Shown: one piece after another, positions 23,552 to 35,631 of the stretch | Layout of the letters: each line of letters starts with the position of its first letter | Numbering within the stretch: the stretch's first letter is position 1 | NCBI GenBank assembly: GCA_015680685.1 | Contig: MNCI01016470.1 | Coordinates: forward strand, 922,256 to 986,255 | Reading direction: 5' to 3' | Length of the DNA stretch: 64,000 bases | Origin: Gnetum montanum | Taxonomy: Eukaryota > Streptophyta > Gnetopsida > Gnetales > Gnetaceae | Position numbers and translations under genes: made by a program | Notes under the pieces: model-generated | Told to the model about the DNA's origin: nothing | The model's database searches: none | The model's input: only the letters and a program-made list of their open reading frames with translations

Positions 23552-25028
23552 ATGAGTTTCCTTTACCCTTCTTTTATTTTCTTGTTCCAAATTTAGTGTG
23601 CACACTCATGTATTTGGGTTGTGGGAAAGTTAAGTGTGGTAGATGTTATAGATTTTAATTTAGTTGTGTGGAGTTATTTATGATCCATACTTGGTTGTGT
23701 GTATGATGGATTTATGAATATGCATATTTATGATTGACATGATGTGTTTTTATTATATGGGATCTCTCATGAACTATAGGGTCCCATTGATGTTCTTCAA
23801 GAAACTCCTTGGATGTGCAATTGTGTTTACTTAAGTTTTTTTATTGTTAAACATTTTTTTAGGATGCATAGATTTTTAAAATTATGTGAATTTTCATTAT
23901 TTCTATTAGGTTGCAAGTTGCAACCTTGTAGCTAAGTCATAATAGGATTCAAAAAGGATGTGAGCAATTATGGTATTAGTAGAATGGTGTGTGGGTCATG
24001 GTCACCTAGCAACCAAGTCATGATGAACTTCTATTATAAGGCACAATTTGCATCAAGAACATTGCCATATCAAGATGGTTTATTTATCAATTTTTAATGT
24101 TCACTTTCTTATTAGGTCAATTGGTGATTGGGTCATAGTCTACTTGCAATGATGATTGTGATCCCACCATGAGTCACAAGTGGATCATACTTGGGAAGCA
24201 AAGGATAACCGCAAGCTGTAGCCAAGTAGCATTTAGGTCACAAGATCTTATTACACATGTATGTAGGTTTTGAATGTGATGTAATGAATATATTCATAGT
24301 GTTGTGAGCCCCAAGTTTGAATATGCTAGTGTCATATGCTTAGATTGTTCACTTATGTGGTGGATATGTAATTTTTGCTTTGGTTTAAGAGAGTTGAACA
24401 TGAGTATAACTATGCAAGCTTGACCCTTATAGTTATGAAAATGTGACTTGAGTCTTATGTTTGCTAGTCTGATATGATCATTTGTGATGCTATCAATATT
24501 GACTCTATGTGTGTGCATGGGCATGTCATGTGTTGATCTAACTTTAGTGAACCTGATTTGGTATGCACCTTCATGATGACACATATAGCATGGATTACTT
24601 GTGGTTGGTCAATGAATAGATTTGACATAAGGAAGCAGACTAGTTGTTAGTAAAGTATCCTGAAGGTGGTGGAGATGACCGCTACTAGAATGCATTAATT
24701 AGGATTCTATCTTAAGTCTTATCATGAGAGTGGAAGAGCATAGGTGTGATTATCCATATGGTTGGTATGAGGTTTAGGAGAGCCATGGGTTGCACATATG
24801 ACCTACCCTTTGGAAGAGTCGTGGTTGTGGATCACAAGTTAACAAGTATTAGCATTAGTTGAGATAAGTAATAACAACTAATAAAAGGCCTACATGCATA
24901 CAAGTATGAGTACTCATGTAAACAACTACACATAATACACTAAGTATGGATATGCTAGTTGCCCCATAAGTTTAGGTTTATGCAGTAATTATGTAAGGTA
25001 TAGATTGTCATACAAGTTTGATTAGTTT
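23552..25028. other. Spacer right of the Athila-like element
   Basis: Opens with the right copy of the ATGAG target duplication (23552-23556). The rest is AT-rich with many TATG/ATGT words and no recognisable coding motif. The short minus-strand frame at 24294-24584 has no conserved pattern. Confidence 0.4.
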
Positions 25029-25775
25029 ATGTTTGATATTGTTAGCTAGGAATTATGGTGTTAGATGATAAAGTTTGGACATAATGTGATGTTTGGTCTA
25101 ATGTACTATGATTATGATGATATTACAATTTATGCTTATGAGTTATGAAACTACTATGATGGATGATTGCTTTACGTAATCATGCTTGGTGTATGTGTGT
25201 ATTGTATATGATCTAAGCTTTGATGCAAGATGCTCTTTTTTCCCAATCCTTTCCTCTAGTATAACATTTGTCATACATTTGATAGGAGAACTGTAAAGAC
25301 TTACTACTTAGTTTATAATGACTAGATTTTATTTAAGTGATGGAGCTAAGAATGCTGGAGAACATCAAGATTGAGAAGGAAGATGGAGTTGAAGTCTTTA
25401 TATATATCTATGTGTTTATGTTTAATATTGCTAGCTAAACATTATGGTGTTGTATGATAAGGTGTGAATATGATGTGATGTTTGGTCTAATGTGTTCCTA
25501 TGAGTATGATGATGTTACAATTTATGCTTATGAGTTATGGATATGCTATGATGGATGATTACTTTGCATAATCATGCTTTGTGTTGTGAGTATTGTATAT
25601 GATATGAGCTTTGATACAGGATGCTCTCTTTTCCCAATCCTTTCCTCTAGTATAAGACTTACTACTTAGTTTATAATGACTATATTTTATGTAAATGATG
25701 GAGTTGAGAATGCTAGAGAACATCAAGATTGAGGAAGAAGATGGAGATAAAGTCTTTGTATATATCTATATGTTT
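25029..25775. repeat. Tandem direct duplication, two copies of about 360-390 bp
   Basis: Copy 1 is about 25029-25417 and copy 2 about 25418-25775. Both run from ATGTTTRATATTGYTAGCTA to TATATATCTAT. Copy 2 lacks about 32 bp (CATTTGTCATAC... of copy 1). They are strongly similar but clearly diverged, so the duplication is not recent. No coding function is visible. Confidence 0.85.
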
Positions 25776-25785
25776 AATCATATGG

Positions 25786-25956
25786 AACTACCATTTGAAG
25801 TAATGGTAAGATGCTTGTTTATCAAGTCGTAAGTTCTAGGTTTGAACCTAGGCATATCCACTTGAAAGAGATTAGGGTTTTGCTCATCCACTAATTCTCC
25901 CAAGACCCCACCTTGATAGGATAAGCATTAACACTCTAGGTGATTATTTTTTTATG
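25786..25956 (+). mobile_element. tRNA-derived SINE with 15-bp target duplication
   Basis: This 171-bp element has pol III-type promoter signals (GAAGTAATGGTAAGATGCTT, A-box region; GGTTTGAACCTAGG, B box, around 25852) and ends in a T-rich tail. It is flanked by TGTTTAATCATATGG (25771-25785) and TGTTTACTCATATGG (25957-25971), 15 bp with one mismatch, typical of LINE-assisted insertion. Relatives lie on the minus strand at about 34115-34275 and, truncated, at 43105-43190. It lies at the end of the tandem duplication, so it inserted after that formed or at its edge. Confidence 0.8.
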
Positions 25957-25971
25957 TGTTTACTCATATGG

Positions 25972-27949
25972 TCATTTTCTTACCAATTACACTTAACTCA
26001 TATGGTAAGTGTAATCGAGGCATATGATTGATGTTAATGGGACTTGTTTTTTACCTTGTTGTTTTACAATTTTTTTTCATTGTCTTAGTTCTTCATATGT
26101 TTTATTATTTCTTTTAATTTTCTATTTTCTTTTATAATTTTCCTTTGGTTAAGTCAATTTATATTTCAAACCCCTTTATTTTGATTTTCTATTTTACATT
26201 AATAAGGAATGTCATTTATGTACATGCCAACTTTATTGTTTAGATCGTGTCCTACACTATCAAGATGATTGGGTAAGTAATTACGTAAAGTAATGAAACC
26301 ATGTTATTTATCCCTCTAGTTTCTATAAATAAGAGATCTTCATCATGAAAGTAATATGGCTCTTCTCACATCAAAATTAAAATCAGCTCATGATCTTTAT
26401 GCCTTGAGCAAATGGGGAAGGACCAAGAAGGAATAAGAAAGGGTGTGATATCAAGGAGGCTTGCTGATTCCTTGCACTTTCTCTATGGATCTTACTACTT
26501 TACATGTTTATGTCATTAGTCATGTTTTAATTTTGATGAAAGCATGTTCTCAAATAAGTGTTGCATTACCATGTTACTAGAAAGACATTATACCCATGCC
26601 TAAATATACTCCTTTGATAAGATTAACATTGGCTATGGGCCTAGAAGGCACCCCTCTAACCAATGGCTTAAGTTTTCTTAAATTTTAACATTTAAGTGAT
26701 TAATTAACAAAAAAACTAACTTTTTGTTTTCTTTTCTTAAGTAGTGATGCTTTCATGTGGTTATGTGGTTCTATGGTTGTAAGTTCTAGATGAGGCAATG
26801 TGATGTCACTGGTAAAGGTATGGACTTGTTTTGAAACTTAGATGAATAGATATAATGGTCATTCTAATCATATTCGATACAAGAACCTATTATGAACATG
26901 GAAGAGCATCTCACATCCCTATCTTAGCAATCCCATCTTATTCCATTATTCACTTCACTATTGCATGCAATTGTTTGCCTAATGGTTTTGTTTAGTATAG
27001 TGTAGAATTCCAAAGATAATAATTATGTAGGTGTAGCCTATAAACTTCATCAATATTGAGCTTCCAACATGTTTATGAATATCATGTCAAATGTTTATAC
27101 AAGAGCATTAAGAGCATGAGCCTACTTTGAGGAGGACCTACTTGTATAAATTTTAGATATCTAGTCTTTGCACCATCTCCATGTACCCCAAAACATTAAG
27201 TTGCAACTCCAGATTCAAGTGCATTATCATTCTCAATTCATCTTCTCATGAACATATTATGTCAACCCTAACCATATTATTTATGCTTCCCAAGACTCAC
27301 CAACCTCCAACTAAGCCTTACCAATGTTTTTTTCATGCTTATACCCTTCTTCTGACTTTCATTTGACTCCCAAATTACTTCAGAACTCACAAAAATAAGG
27401 CAAAGAAAAAAAGCAAAATTTTCATGACCTAGTTATGTTGACATTCTTGCATCAACACAATTGGCTTTGTTCATACATCAACATTGACATAGTTCAAAAA
27501 TTGTGTGTGTATGTGTGTGTGTAACAAACTTAGCCATTTTTTACCATTTTTGCTCAAATAAGAAGGGAGTTTTTGCTGATTTGATAATCCAAAGCATTCT
27601 AAAATAATATCTGTTAACCCATACATTCAAATTCAACTGTTTTATATCCTATGAGCTCTCAGGGTTGAGCTTTATGTCATGGTGGATACTAAATTGTGAA
27701 TTTTGAAACATTTTAACCACTACACAACCTAAGTCCAAGTGACAAAAGGTAGTTAAACATAATAATGGATTAAAACTAATAAAGACCAACAACATTTAGC
27801 TACCTTAAGATGTTAAAATCATAAACTATGATTACTTAGGAGTGATAAATTTACATTTTTTACAAAATAAGCTAACTAGAGGATAATCAAAGGTACCAAC
27901 ACTTATACTAAAGCCATCAAAGGCTAATTAATAATCATCCATATGATTG
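25972..27949. other. AT-rich spacer with TG microsatellite
   Basis: No gene recognised. A (TG)n run with one interruption lies at 27502-27522. The TATA-like CTATAAATAAGAG near 26322 could belong to a decayed LTR, but no partner, PBS or PPT was found. Confidence 0.4.
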
Positions 27950-30690
27950 CAGATGATGCTGAAATGAGGTCCGCAATTAGGGAAACCTTTGCAAAGAGAG
28001 GCAAAGCACCCAAGGGGTGAGCAAAAATAGCAATAACAAGTGGAACAAGTGGCTAAGGCCACACATGAAACTAGTTTGCTTAGAGAAGAATCGAAGGTGA
28101 AATTTGTCTACCAAATCCCCATTGTAGAGATAACACAGCCTAGGCAAGATGAAGTTCCTAGACCCAGGCCAAACCTAGAGGTCATGCTCATAGAGGCTTT
28201 CTTGGAAGAGATCAAAATCAGGATAATTCAGAGTTCATTTCTTTAAGAATACAACTTTTAACCACTCTTAGAGTTCACACCACAATTTTCAAGGTGCAGT
28301 TACAAACCTCCCTAATTTAGCCCACAATTTTCACCATTAAGGAATGGTATCTTATCAAAATGTATCTATTCTAGAACAATTGCAAAAGGGGATGCTATAG
28401 TAAAGATTAAAGCTGTTACCATCTCCTACTTGATGAAGACCATTGCAGAGGCCTTGGGACTACCCAATGAATGGGAAAAACTTATAGATGTGTCCACTCA
28501 GTCCAATGCTATAAGTAAGATGAAGTGGACCTAGAGGTGTTATGGCATTGACCGAAAGAAGTATGACACCCTACCAAAGGCAAAAAAACTTATTTCAAGT
28601 TTGTAACATATCATCTTAATCCAACAATACAATTGAATAATGTGATGTCTTTTTCTATTAGGATGTGTGTGGTGCTTAATAGGAAGCTTCGTGTCAACTT
28701 GCCCTATAAAATATTTCTAAAGATTGAAAAGTGCTTAAAGTAGAATGAAAAGGATAGGAAGACACTTTTCATCCTATGCTTAATAAGAAAACTTTTCAAT
28801 AGAGAAGGAATTATTCATTATGCTAGCAACATGCTCCAAAGGACCATTATAGCATCATGGCAAGAGATCATGAAAGAGAAGCCACCTCCGTGAATTCAAG
28901 AAAAGGAGGCATCACTAGTACCAACACCAATAAAAGATATTGTAGGCATAGAGGAATGCTTGAAATGATTAAGAGAGTAGCAACATGTGCTTGGTGGTAA
29001 ACCATTAAATTATCATCTACTCACGAGCCATTTGAATGAGGTTGTAAGGACCATGAGTTGGCCAGAAGACAAATTAACAAACTTGTTCTCTGTGTAGAGA
29101 AGTCAAGCCACTATTTATGCCAATCTTACCATTAGATAAGTTATAGTATCCCTACCTTAAGAACAAGTTCTAGAAATTTTGTGCAATGTTGTAGCCTTCT
29201 TAGTGACACTATAAGAAGGGGAAGGTGCAATAATGGTTATCATGTAACATAAGAGGTAAGAAACGGTTGTTGAGATGGTGGTAGACCACATTGATAAAGC
29301 ATTAATGGTTTCTATAACACCAAATCCTGATATTACTGCAGTGGCAAACATTTAAATGTTCATAGGAACCGAGTTAAGGGGGATGATAATGACACAACAT
29401 GAGGAGGTGCTGGAAAGACTAGTCAAATTTAGTTAGTTAATTCTAGATGTTGTTAATATCCCAAAGGAAATTTTAGTAATCCAATTTGATTTGATAAAGA
29501 TAATGTCCAAACTCTTTATTGTTGAAATGCAACTCCAAGAAGTTGCAACCTCAACCAATAGTTGGTAGTAGAAGTTACATAGCTAAGAGCCTACTTGTCT
29601 AACCTTGTAATTCTTTGGTCAAAGCTGACAAGAGATGAAGCCTTACAAGAACTTTAGAAGAACCTTAATAAGGTTGAAGATAATAAGGAGAGAGTTGTCT
29701 AGGATGCATCCTTGTCAAATGTTATGTTGAATGCTAGAAACAAGGACCTTGTCGAAACAAATAAGAAGAACAAATAAATAATCAAAGAAAAATGGAGATT
29801 ACTTAAGGTAGATGAATAAAAAGAACAATTATAAGAATACCTTAACCATTAGCATGAGTAGTTGGTCAAGGTGTACTAGAACATAAGGAGGTTAACAACT
29901 GAGACTAGAAATCTCTCGATGGAAGAGGTACACATACTCAAATAGAAGTTAGTAATCTAAATTAAAACTTGGAAGAATAAGGCCCTAAAATATGAGAAGG
30001 TTAAAACTCACTACAGAGAATAGGTTGGCATGTTGAAAGAAGTAAATGAAAAGGAAATCTGATTAATGAAAGTAAAAATGAACGATGCCCTCCAATAGAT
30101 CCAAAAATAAAATGATGCATGACAACCCATCTTTGATGGACTTAATGCATCTAACAAATCACAAATATGTATGAAGGAGTTGTAGATTGAGGAGATGACC
30201 AAGTACATGAAACTTGCTAACCTCTAATATAATACTTTATCAATGCTCACTACTAGGAGGCTTAGGTCAAAATTGGAAAATTAGATGGCTAGTTCATACC
30301 TATTGTATGAGGGCAAGTTCAAGCTTCATAAAGAAACAAAATAGAAGTTAGAAGTTACCAATGTGAAGCTTGAGGTTCTGAAAGTTAAATTTAAATATTA
30401 GTGAGCAGTTGTAAAGAATTAAGCCAAGAGGATGGCAAACATCTAGGAGCTAAAGAATACAATGAGAGGGTTTGACATTAAATACAAATAGTTTGCTACC
30501 TAGTTTATTAACACCAAGGAAATATTTTCTTTTCTACCTTGCCCCTAGAAGGTGCCAACACCAAAGACTCTAAGTGAAGCTGCCTAGACAATAAATAATC
30601 CCATGAGTAAGTAGGAAAAGACAAAGGCATTACTTGATGCATTCATAATGTCAAAAGTAGCAGCAGGGTAGCCATGATTTCCACCTCATT
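27950..30690 (+). pseudogene. Extra reading frame between pol and 3' LTR of a truncated Athila-like element
   Basis: Weak coding potential runs on the plus strand to about 30690. Recognisable stretches are HETSLLREESKVKFVYQIPIV (28068 on), a globular-looking region (about 28580-28900) containing NRKLRVNLPYKIFLKIEKCL and REGIIHYASNMLQRTI, and a Lys/Glu/Leu-rich coiled-coil-like region at about 29600-30450. The frame is broken by many TAG and TAA codons, several at places where the surrounding pattern suggests Gln. It sits just 5' of a PPT and LTR, where Athila-type elements often carry an extra ORF. I cannot assign a function. The product would combine a globular part with a long coiled coil. 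Pol is absent to the left. Confidence 0.5.
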
Positions 30691-30919
30691 AAACAACTTA
30701 ATGTATCTACTTTGGCAAAATTTTGTACTTAATAGCTAAGGCCAAATTATTATAAAGTATCCAAATTTTTCAAATATCAAACTGTAAGCAATCAAATGAT
30801 TTTTTCTATAATGTGGCACTCAAGTAGTTAGTTAGTTAGTTAGTCAGTCACATACTTCCATAATTTTGTAAGCAAGTTTGTCCTAGTTTTATTAACTCAA
30901 GAATGAGTTTTTAGTACGT

Positions 30920-30929
30920 CATGGAGGTA
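30920..30929 (+). other. Polypurine tract of the truncated Athila-like element
   Basis: CATGGAGGTA sits directly before the LTR start TGATGA. It is preceded by AACTCAAGAATGAGTTTT, matching CACTCAAGGATGAGTTTT before the PPT at 22721, which shows the relationship to the complete element. Confidence 0.75.
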
Positions 30930-31622
30930 TGATGAAAAGTAGTTCAATTGATTATGTTAACACATTAGAGTGAACGTAGTTTGCATAAACATCTATATAA
31001 ATTCATGCACCCACCACATTTATTGCACCATTGGATCAATTTGTAGGCAAACTCTTGTAGTTTTTTCTGTGAAAGTTTGAATTATTTCATTTGTGAATGC
31101 TTGTAGTGTGGATTGAACAGATTGTACAGAGTTTTATTCGAGTACATAATGTACCTAGACACATTAGCATAATGATAATAAATCAAGATTTATTCCATTT
31201 ATTGTAGAACTTAGCTAATTATTTAATTTCATTTCTTGCAATTTTTCTTAACTATTTTTTTACTTTCTATGCAAGCAGTTAACTATTTTATTCCACCACA
31301 CTTAAGTAAACATGCATGAGGATGACCATGTTGAAGCATAAACATATTAATGTTTGATAATACCAATAGTGACACTTGGTAATCCAATAATGTAAACACA
31401 TGTTCAAGATGTGTTTGACAAATTAGGAATGGATGCTTCTAAGACATACAACACAAGACAACTTGAGCCAGCACAAGTGTGATTGGGAGGATAATGATCA
31501 ATCATCTAACACCTAGCTATCTAAGACATCCATCTAGTTCTAAGTCCACAAAATTTGACTAGATCATGGGTGAATGCTTATCATTCATATGGTTGGGCAT
31601 ATGGTTACTTTGTAGCTCATCA
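30930..31622 (+). repeat. 3' LTR (693 bp) of the truncated Athila-like element
   Basis: Begins TGATGAAAAG and ends TAGCTCATCA, the same terminal pattern as the other Athila-like LTRs. It shares their internal landmarks: a TATA-like CTATATAAATTC at about 30992, TTATTCGAGTACATAATGTACCT, CACTTGGTAATCCAATAATG, and a GGTTGGGCATATGG block close to the end. No matching 5' LTR is present to the left, so the 5' half has been lost or lies out of reach. The next bases, AAGAG (31623-31627), are the expected right-hand target duplication. Confidence 0.82.
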
Positions 31623-34114
31623 AAGAGAAAAGATGCTGAGAAAAAGAAAAAACATGTTAAAGTTGAGAAAGAAAAAAATAAAGCTAAAAATATGAAAAAT
31701 CAAGTTAATGTCAACTTTAAGAATGATCAAATGCCAATAAAGATGCCAAATAAGATATAAGCTTCTATGAATATTTTTACTTATACTATAGAAGGTGTTA
31801 ATTAGTCTAGATAGATAGCTCACAAGACAAATCCATCCTTCATTATGTAATAAAAACAATGTTAATTCAAAGATCAAAATTAATGTTGATAGAGAAGTCA
31901 TAGTTGATGGTAAAGATTTCCTACACAAGGCTAACATTAAGTAAGGAAGTAAGGATGATGTAGAATATGTGTAATTATTTTTACATGTATTTATATTTTC
32001 TACAATTATTAATATTTTTCCATAATTTTGCATTACCACATGAAATTCTTTTGCTATTTTAAGTTTAAGCACATATGTTGAAAGTAATGTAAATACATTA
32101 GTGATCAATGGTTCAAGTGATTAGCTCATTGCATTGTTAGACAAAGGTTACTTGTTCAAGTCATACTTAAGGCATTATTATATTCCTTTATAATTATTCT
32201 AAATTATCATATTGGTTATATGCCTTTAAGTGTACTAATAGTCAATTTTCAAGTTTGACACTCCCTTAGGTGAAAGTAATATAAATGTTATTAGGGGCTA
32301 GGATAATCCTCCTATTAACAATTAGTATTTCTTTTTTAATTTGTTGAATCGAATTTTTAAAAATGAACATGATATTTCTCTAGTGAATTTGATTTTTTTC
32401 TATAGATTTGATTTTTCTTTTTTGGATTTTTCTCCAATGGATCTAATCTATTTAGAATTTCCCTGTGAGAGATTTTATATTACTTCCAACTTCTTCAACC
32501 CATCTTGAAATTTCTACTTCTTTTATTAATGTGGAAATTTCTATTGATTTTGAAAGTGCAAATTTACAAGCTAGTAATAAAAAAGTTGTGATGTGTTCTT
32601 CTAGTGATGTTAATACAACTAAGACACATGAATTTGTTCTTCTTGATGATGTATACAAGTCATTGGTTGCTAATCATTCATTACAATATGTGTTCATTTA
32701 AGTTTTGAGTTACTTGCCTTGTAATTGAAGTTTTATTTCACAATTAAATAATGTGACAAAAATACATGACATCAAAGTCCTTCATTGCTTATTGAGTTAG
32801 GAAGTCCTCTAATGGCCTAATGTGCCCTAGATAAAAGGTTTTTTTTTATACATAAGCATGCAATGTTAATCATTCATAAGTGGGCTGTAGATTTTGATCT
32901 CCAATTTAAACAATATTCCAAAGTTTCATGTTTTGTCAAGTTATATAATCTTCTATTGAATTTTCAAAAAGCTAAGGTGAAAATTGTTAATATTCTTAGT
33001 TTCATTAAGCCTATGGAGTCTATTTCTATAACTTTTGGTTTTCATATATGTTTTTTTCATGGAAATCAATCTTCTCAATCATAAAAAATAATTGGTATTA
33101 CATTTATTTAATGCTTGGAAGAACTGAAAAAATGTGTTGAACTTGAAGATATTAAAATAATATAAAGTTAAAGATATGAAAAACCAAGTTAATGTCAAGG
33201 ATAGGAATAATCAAATGGTAATAAAGAATCTAGAGAAGATAGAAGCTCCTATGTATATTTTTACAAGTACTAGAGAAAGTGTTAACTAGCTTGGATAGAT
33301 AACTCATAAGGCACATTTTTTCTTGTTTAACAATACTACTATTAACTCAAAGAGTAAAACTAGTTTTAACAAGAAGATTATAATTGATGGTAAAGATTTT
33401 CAATTTAAGATTAAGAACAAGCAACAAGGTAAAGATTTTCTAGAAGTGCTATCACTTATTACTTTGATACAAATATTAGTATTAAGCAACAACTTTCTAT
33501 CTTGAATCATTTTGCTATTTTAAGTTCAAGCATGGATGTTAAGAAGTGATGTAAATTTTGTTAGAATTGTGACATTTTCCCCTGCTAACAATTAATATTC
33601 TCCACCTATTTTTTCAAAATGTTAATTGTAAGGCTATACACATGAGTAAACAATCCTAAAATTAGAAAGTTTTCTTTCTATTATTTTTTAATTTCTATTT
33701 AGTGTCATCATGTGATGTACTTTGATTTTTCTTTGCTCATTATTAATATCCTTTTCAGGTGTGATGCCCTCCCATTTCCCTCTTGATTTTTCTAAATATC
33801 AATTGTGAGTTTGTACACTAAGTAGATATCATGAAAATTGAAAAGTTTTCTCTTTCCATTAAGATTTTGGTGCTTTCTACCTAATATTAAGCATGTGATG
33901 TACTTTGAATTTTTTTTGCTTATTATTAATATTATTTTGTTCTAATGATTCTCATCATATTTATTTATAAGGCATAGTTCACTTAATTAGATCATCTTAC
34001 TTGTAGTTGTGCAAGTTACATGTTGATCTCAAGTAGTATGTTGAAACCCTATTATGTTTTTGAGGATGTTTTTATCCTATTAACTCTATGATATAAAAAG
34101 GGCAAAATTAAAAG
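31623..34114. repeat. Non-genic region with paired diverged repeats
   Basis: A segment at about 31640-31930 recurs at about 33120-33410: both contain AATATGAAAAA/CAAGTTAATGTCAA, TATTTTTAC, GGTGTTAA/AGTGTTAAC and TTGATGGTAAAGATTT. A second pair lies at about 33613-33770 and 33790-33935, sharing CATGTGATGTACTTTGA and TTATTATTAATAT. The plus-strand frame at 32465-32700 (Ser/Thr-rich) and the others here show no known domain. This looks like an old unidentified repeat cut by duplications, not a gene. Confidence 0.5.
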
Positions 34115-34275
34115 GATCATCACCCTGAGCCATAGTGTTCATCCCACTAAGTAGTGGTTTTGAGAAGGTTGGTAGATGAGTGAAAGCCTAACCTCTTCAA
34201 GTGGTTGTGCCTAGGCTTGAACTCAAGTCTTCAACTTGAGAAACGAGTACCTTACCATCACTCCAAATGATGGTT
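34115..34275 (-). mobile_element. SINE copy (minus strand)
   Basis: Read on the minus strand it aligns with the SINE at 25786-25956: GGAACCATCATTTGGAGTGATGGTAAGG..., then TTCAAGCCTAGGCA (B box), CCACTTGAAGAGGTTAGG, and a tail ending GGTGATGATCC before an A/T-rich stretch. The target duplication is unclear. Confidence 0.65.
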
Positions 34276-35159
34276 CCTAAAAAAGGAATAGAATTAACAA
34301 TAATAATTAATGCATATGGATATAATGTTATGTTGATAGTGTATTGATATATTTTGTACATGGTGCTAGCTAGATTGTTAGTGAAATTTAAGGCATGGTC
34401 CTAGTGCAAAAGATTGTATTGATGTGTGTGTCATATGATACTAGTAATACTAATAGTAAAAAATTTTTAGCGGCGATTTGTTGATTTTGTTTTAAATTTT
34501 ACTCTTGATGCTTTTGACATAGCATGCTTATTGTTTGCTATATTCACGTGTTGCTTTCAATGATAACTTGCATTTTGTTGAGCTATCTTCATTTCAAGCC
34601 TGCATTGAAGGCATTTTATGTGCTTTGCTTAACCACCTCCAAAACACAACAAAGTGCTTGTTGCTTTCAATGATGACTTTTATGATATTTTGTTGCTATT
34701 TCCTTTTACTTTTTTGTTTTTATTTTCTTAGGGCTTTGTATTTGCTCTTGGAATTCTCTTAATTGTTTATGTTATTTTACTCACTCTGCCTTAATGGTTA
34801 GTCCATCATAAATGAAATAGAAGTAAACGACGATGATAATCATTTGTTTTTATTACTTATTTCTTTCTTACACATGTTTTTTGTTTTGTTTTAAACTTTT
34901 GGTCCTTTCTACTTTGTTTCATTATGATCTTGTTACACAATATTGTTTTTAAGAATCTTCAATTAGGTTATCTAAATATTATTTTCTTTGTTATTTTTAC
35001 AGGATAAATTAATGTATTCATTACTTAGTTTATGCTTCCAAATTTAATTGTATACCATTACAATTTTCACAATATTGAAATTTTTCTTACATGATTGAAA
35101 AATATAACTAAAATTTAATTTTTTAAAGAAAATATAAATGGAGACCTTGAATTTTTGTC
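34276..35159. other. AT-rich spacer upstream of DONSON
   Basis: No gene recognised. TTGCTTTCAATGATRACTT occurs twice (34549 and 34660), a small internal duplication. The plus-strand frame 34535-34762 has no domain signature. Confidence 0.4.
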
Positions 35160-35631
35160 CTAGTGCAAAAACTTTAGCTTGGAGACGGTCATACGACTCA
35201 TAGCCAAACGAAGTAACGGTAAACATAGAAAGACACATGGCCCAGCGAGTCCAGTGAAAAAACATACAAATCACGAACTCGCATTCAAAGACTTGTTTTT
35301 GAAATTTGAAGAGTGTTAGAACTCCCTCTCCCGCCCGGCCAACGAAAAAAGTACCGAAGCGTACAGGGACAAAGGAATTTCTTCATCTGCTGCGAGCCTG
35401 CAGCTGCGATCACAGTCCATTTGCACGGAGCGTGCGCGGAGCTGTAACAACATATGCGCCTGTTGGATCCATTTGGTATGCCAACAATCTTCTTTTTTCT
35501 TATCGAGTTCGTTCACTGTCTAATTTTGGCTATTAATTTTGTTAATTTTCTTATCCTCTTTGATTTTGCAGAGTTCCGTTTTGTTGTGCATGGCGTAGCA
35601 TTAGGGTTGGACATTCGGATTGAAATTTGCG
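35160..35631 (+). promoter_or_regulatory. DONSON promoter region, 5' UTR and probable 5' UTR intron
   Basis: GC content rises at 35320-35460, in contrast to the AT-rich surroundings, as expected near a plant transcription start. A plausible 5' UTR intron runs from a donor at GTATGCC (about 35475) to a T-rich acceptor TTTTGCAG at about 35571. The start codon chosen for DONSON is ATG 35632; a same-frame TTG 12 bases earlier is not needed. No clear TATA box was pinned down. Confidence 0.5.

Noticed and set aside
25840-25870. Possible tRNA gene because of the GGTTTGAACC B box
   Set aside because: No cloverleaf stems or CCA-end context; the flanking target duplication shows a SINE.
22731-31622. 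Taking the LTR at 30930 as partner of the LTR at 22731, which would make one element
   Set aside because: The LTR at 22731 pairs with 13476 by alignment and by the ATGAG duplication; the 30930 LTR is shorter and more diverged.
35620-35631. Extending DONSON upstream to an in-frame TTG
   Set aside because: The next ATG at 35632 gives the normal start, and TTG starts are not expected in plant nuclear genes.
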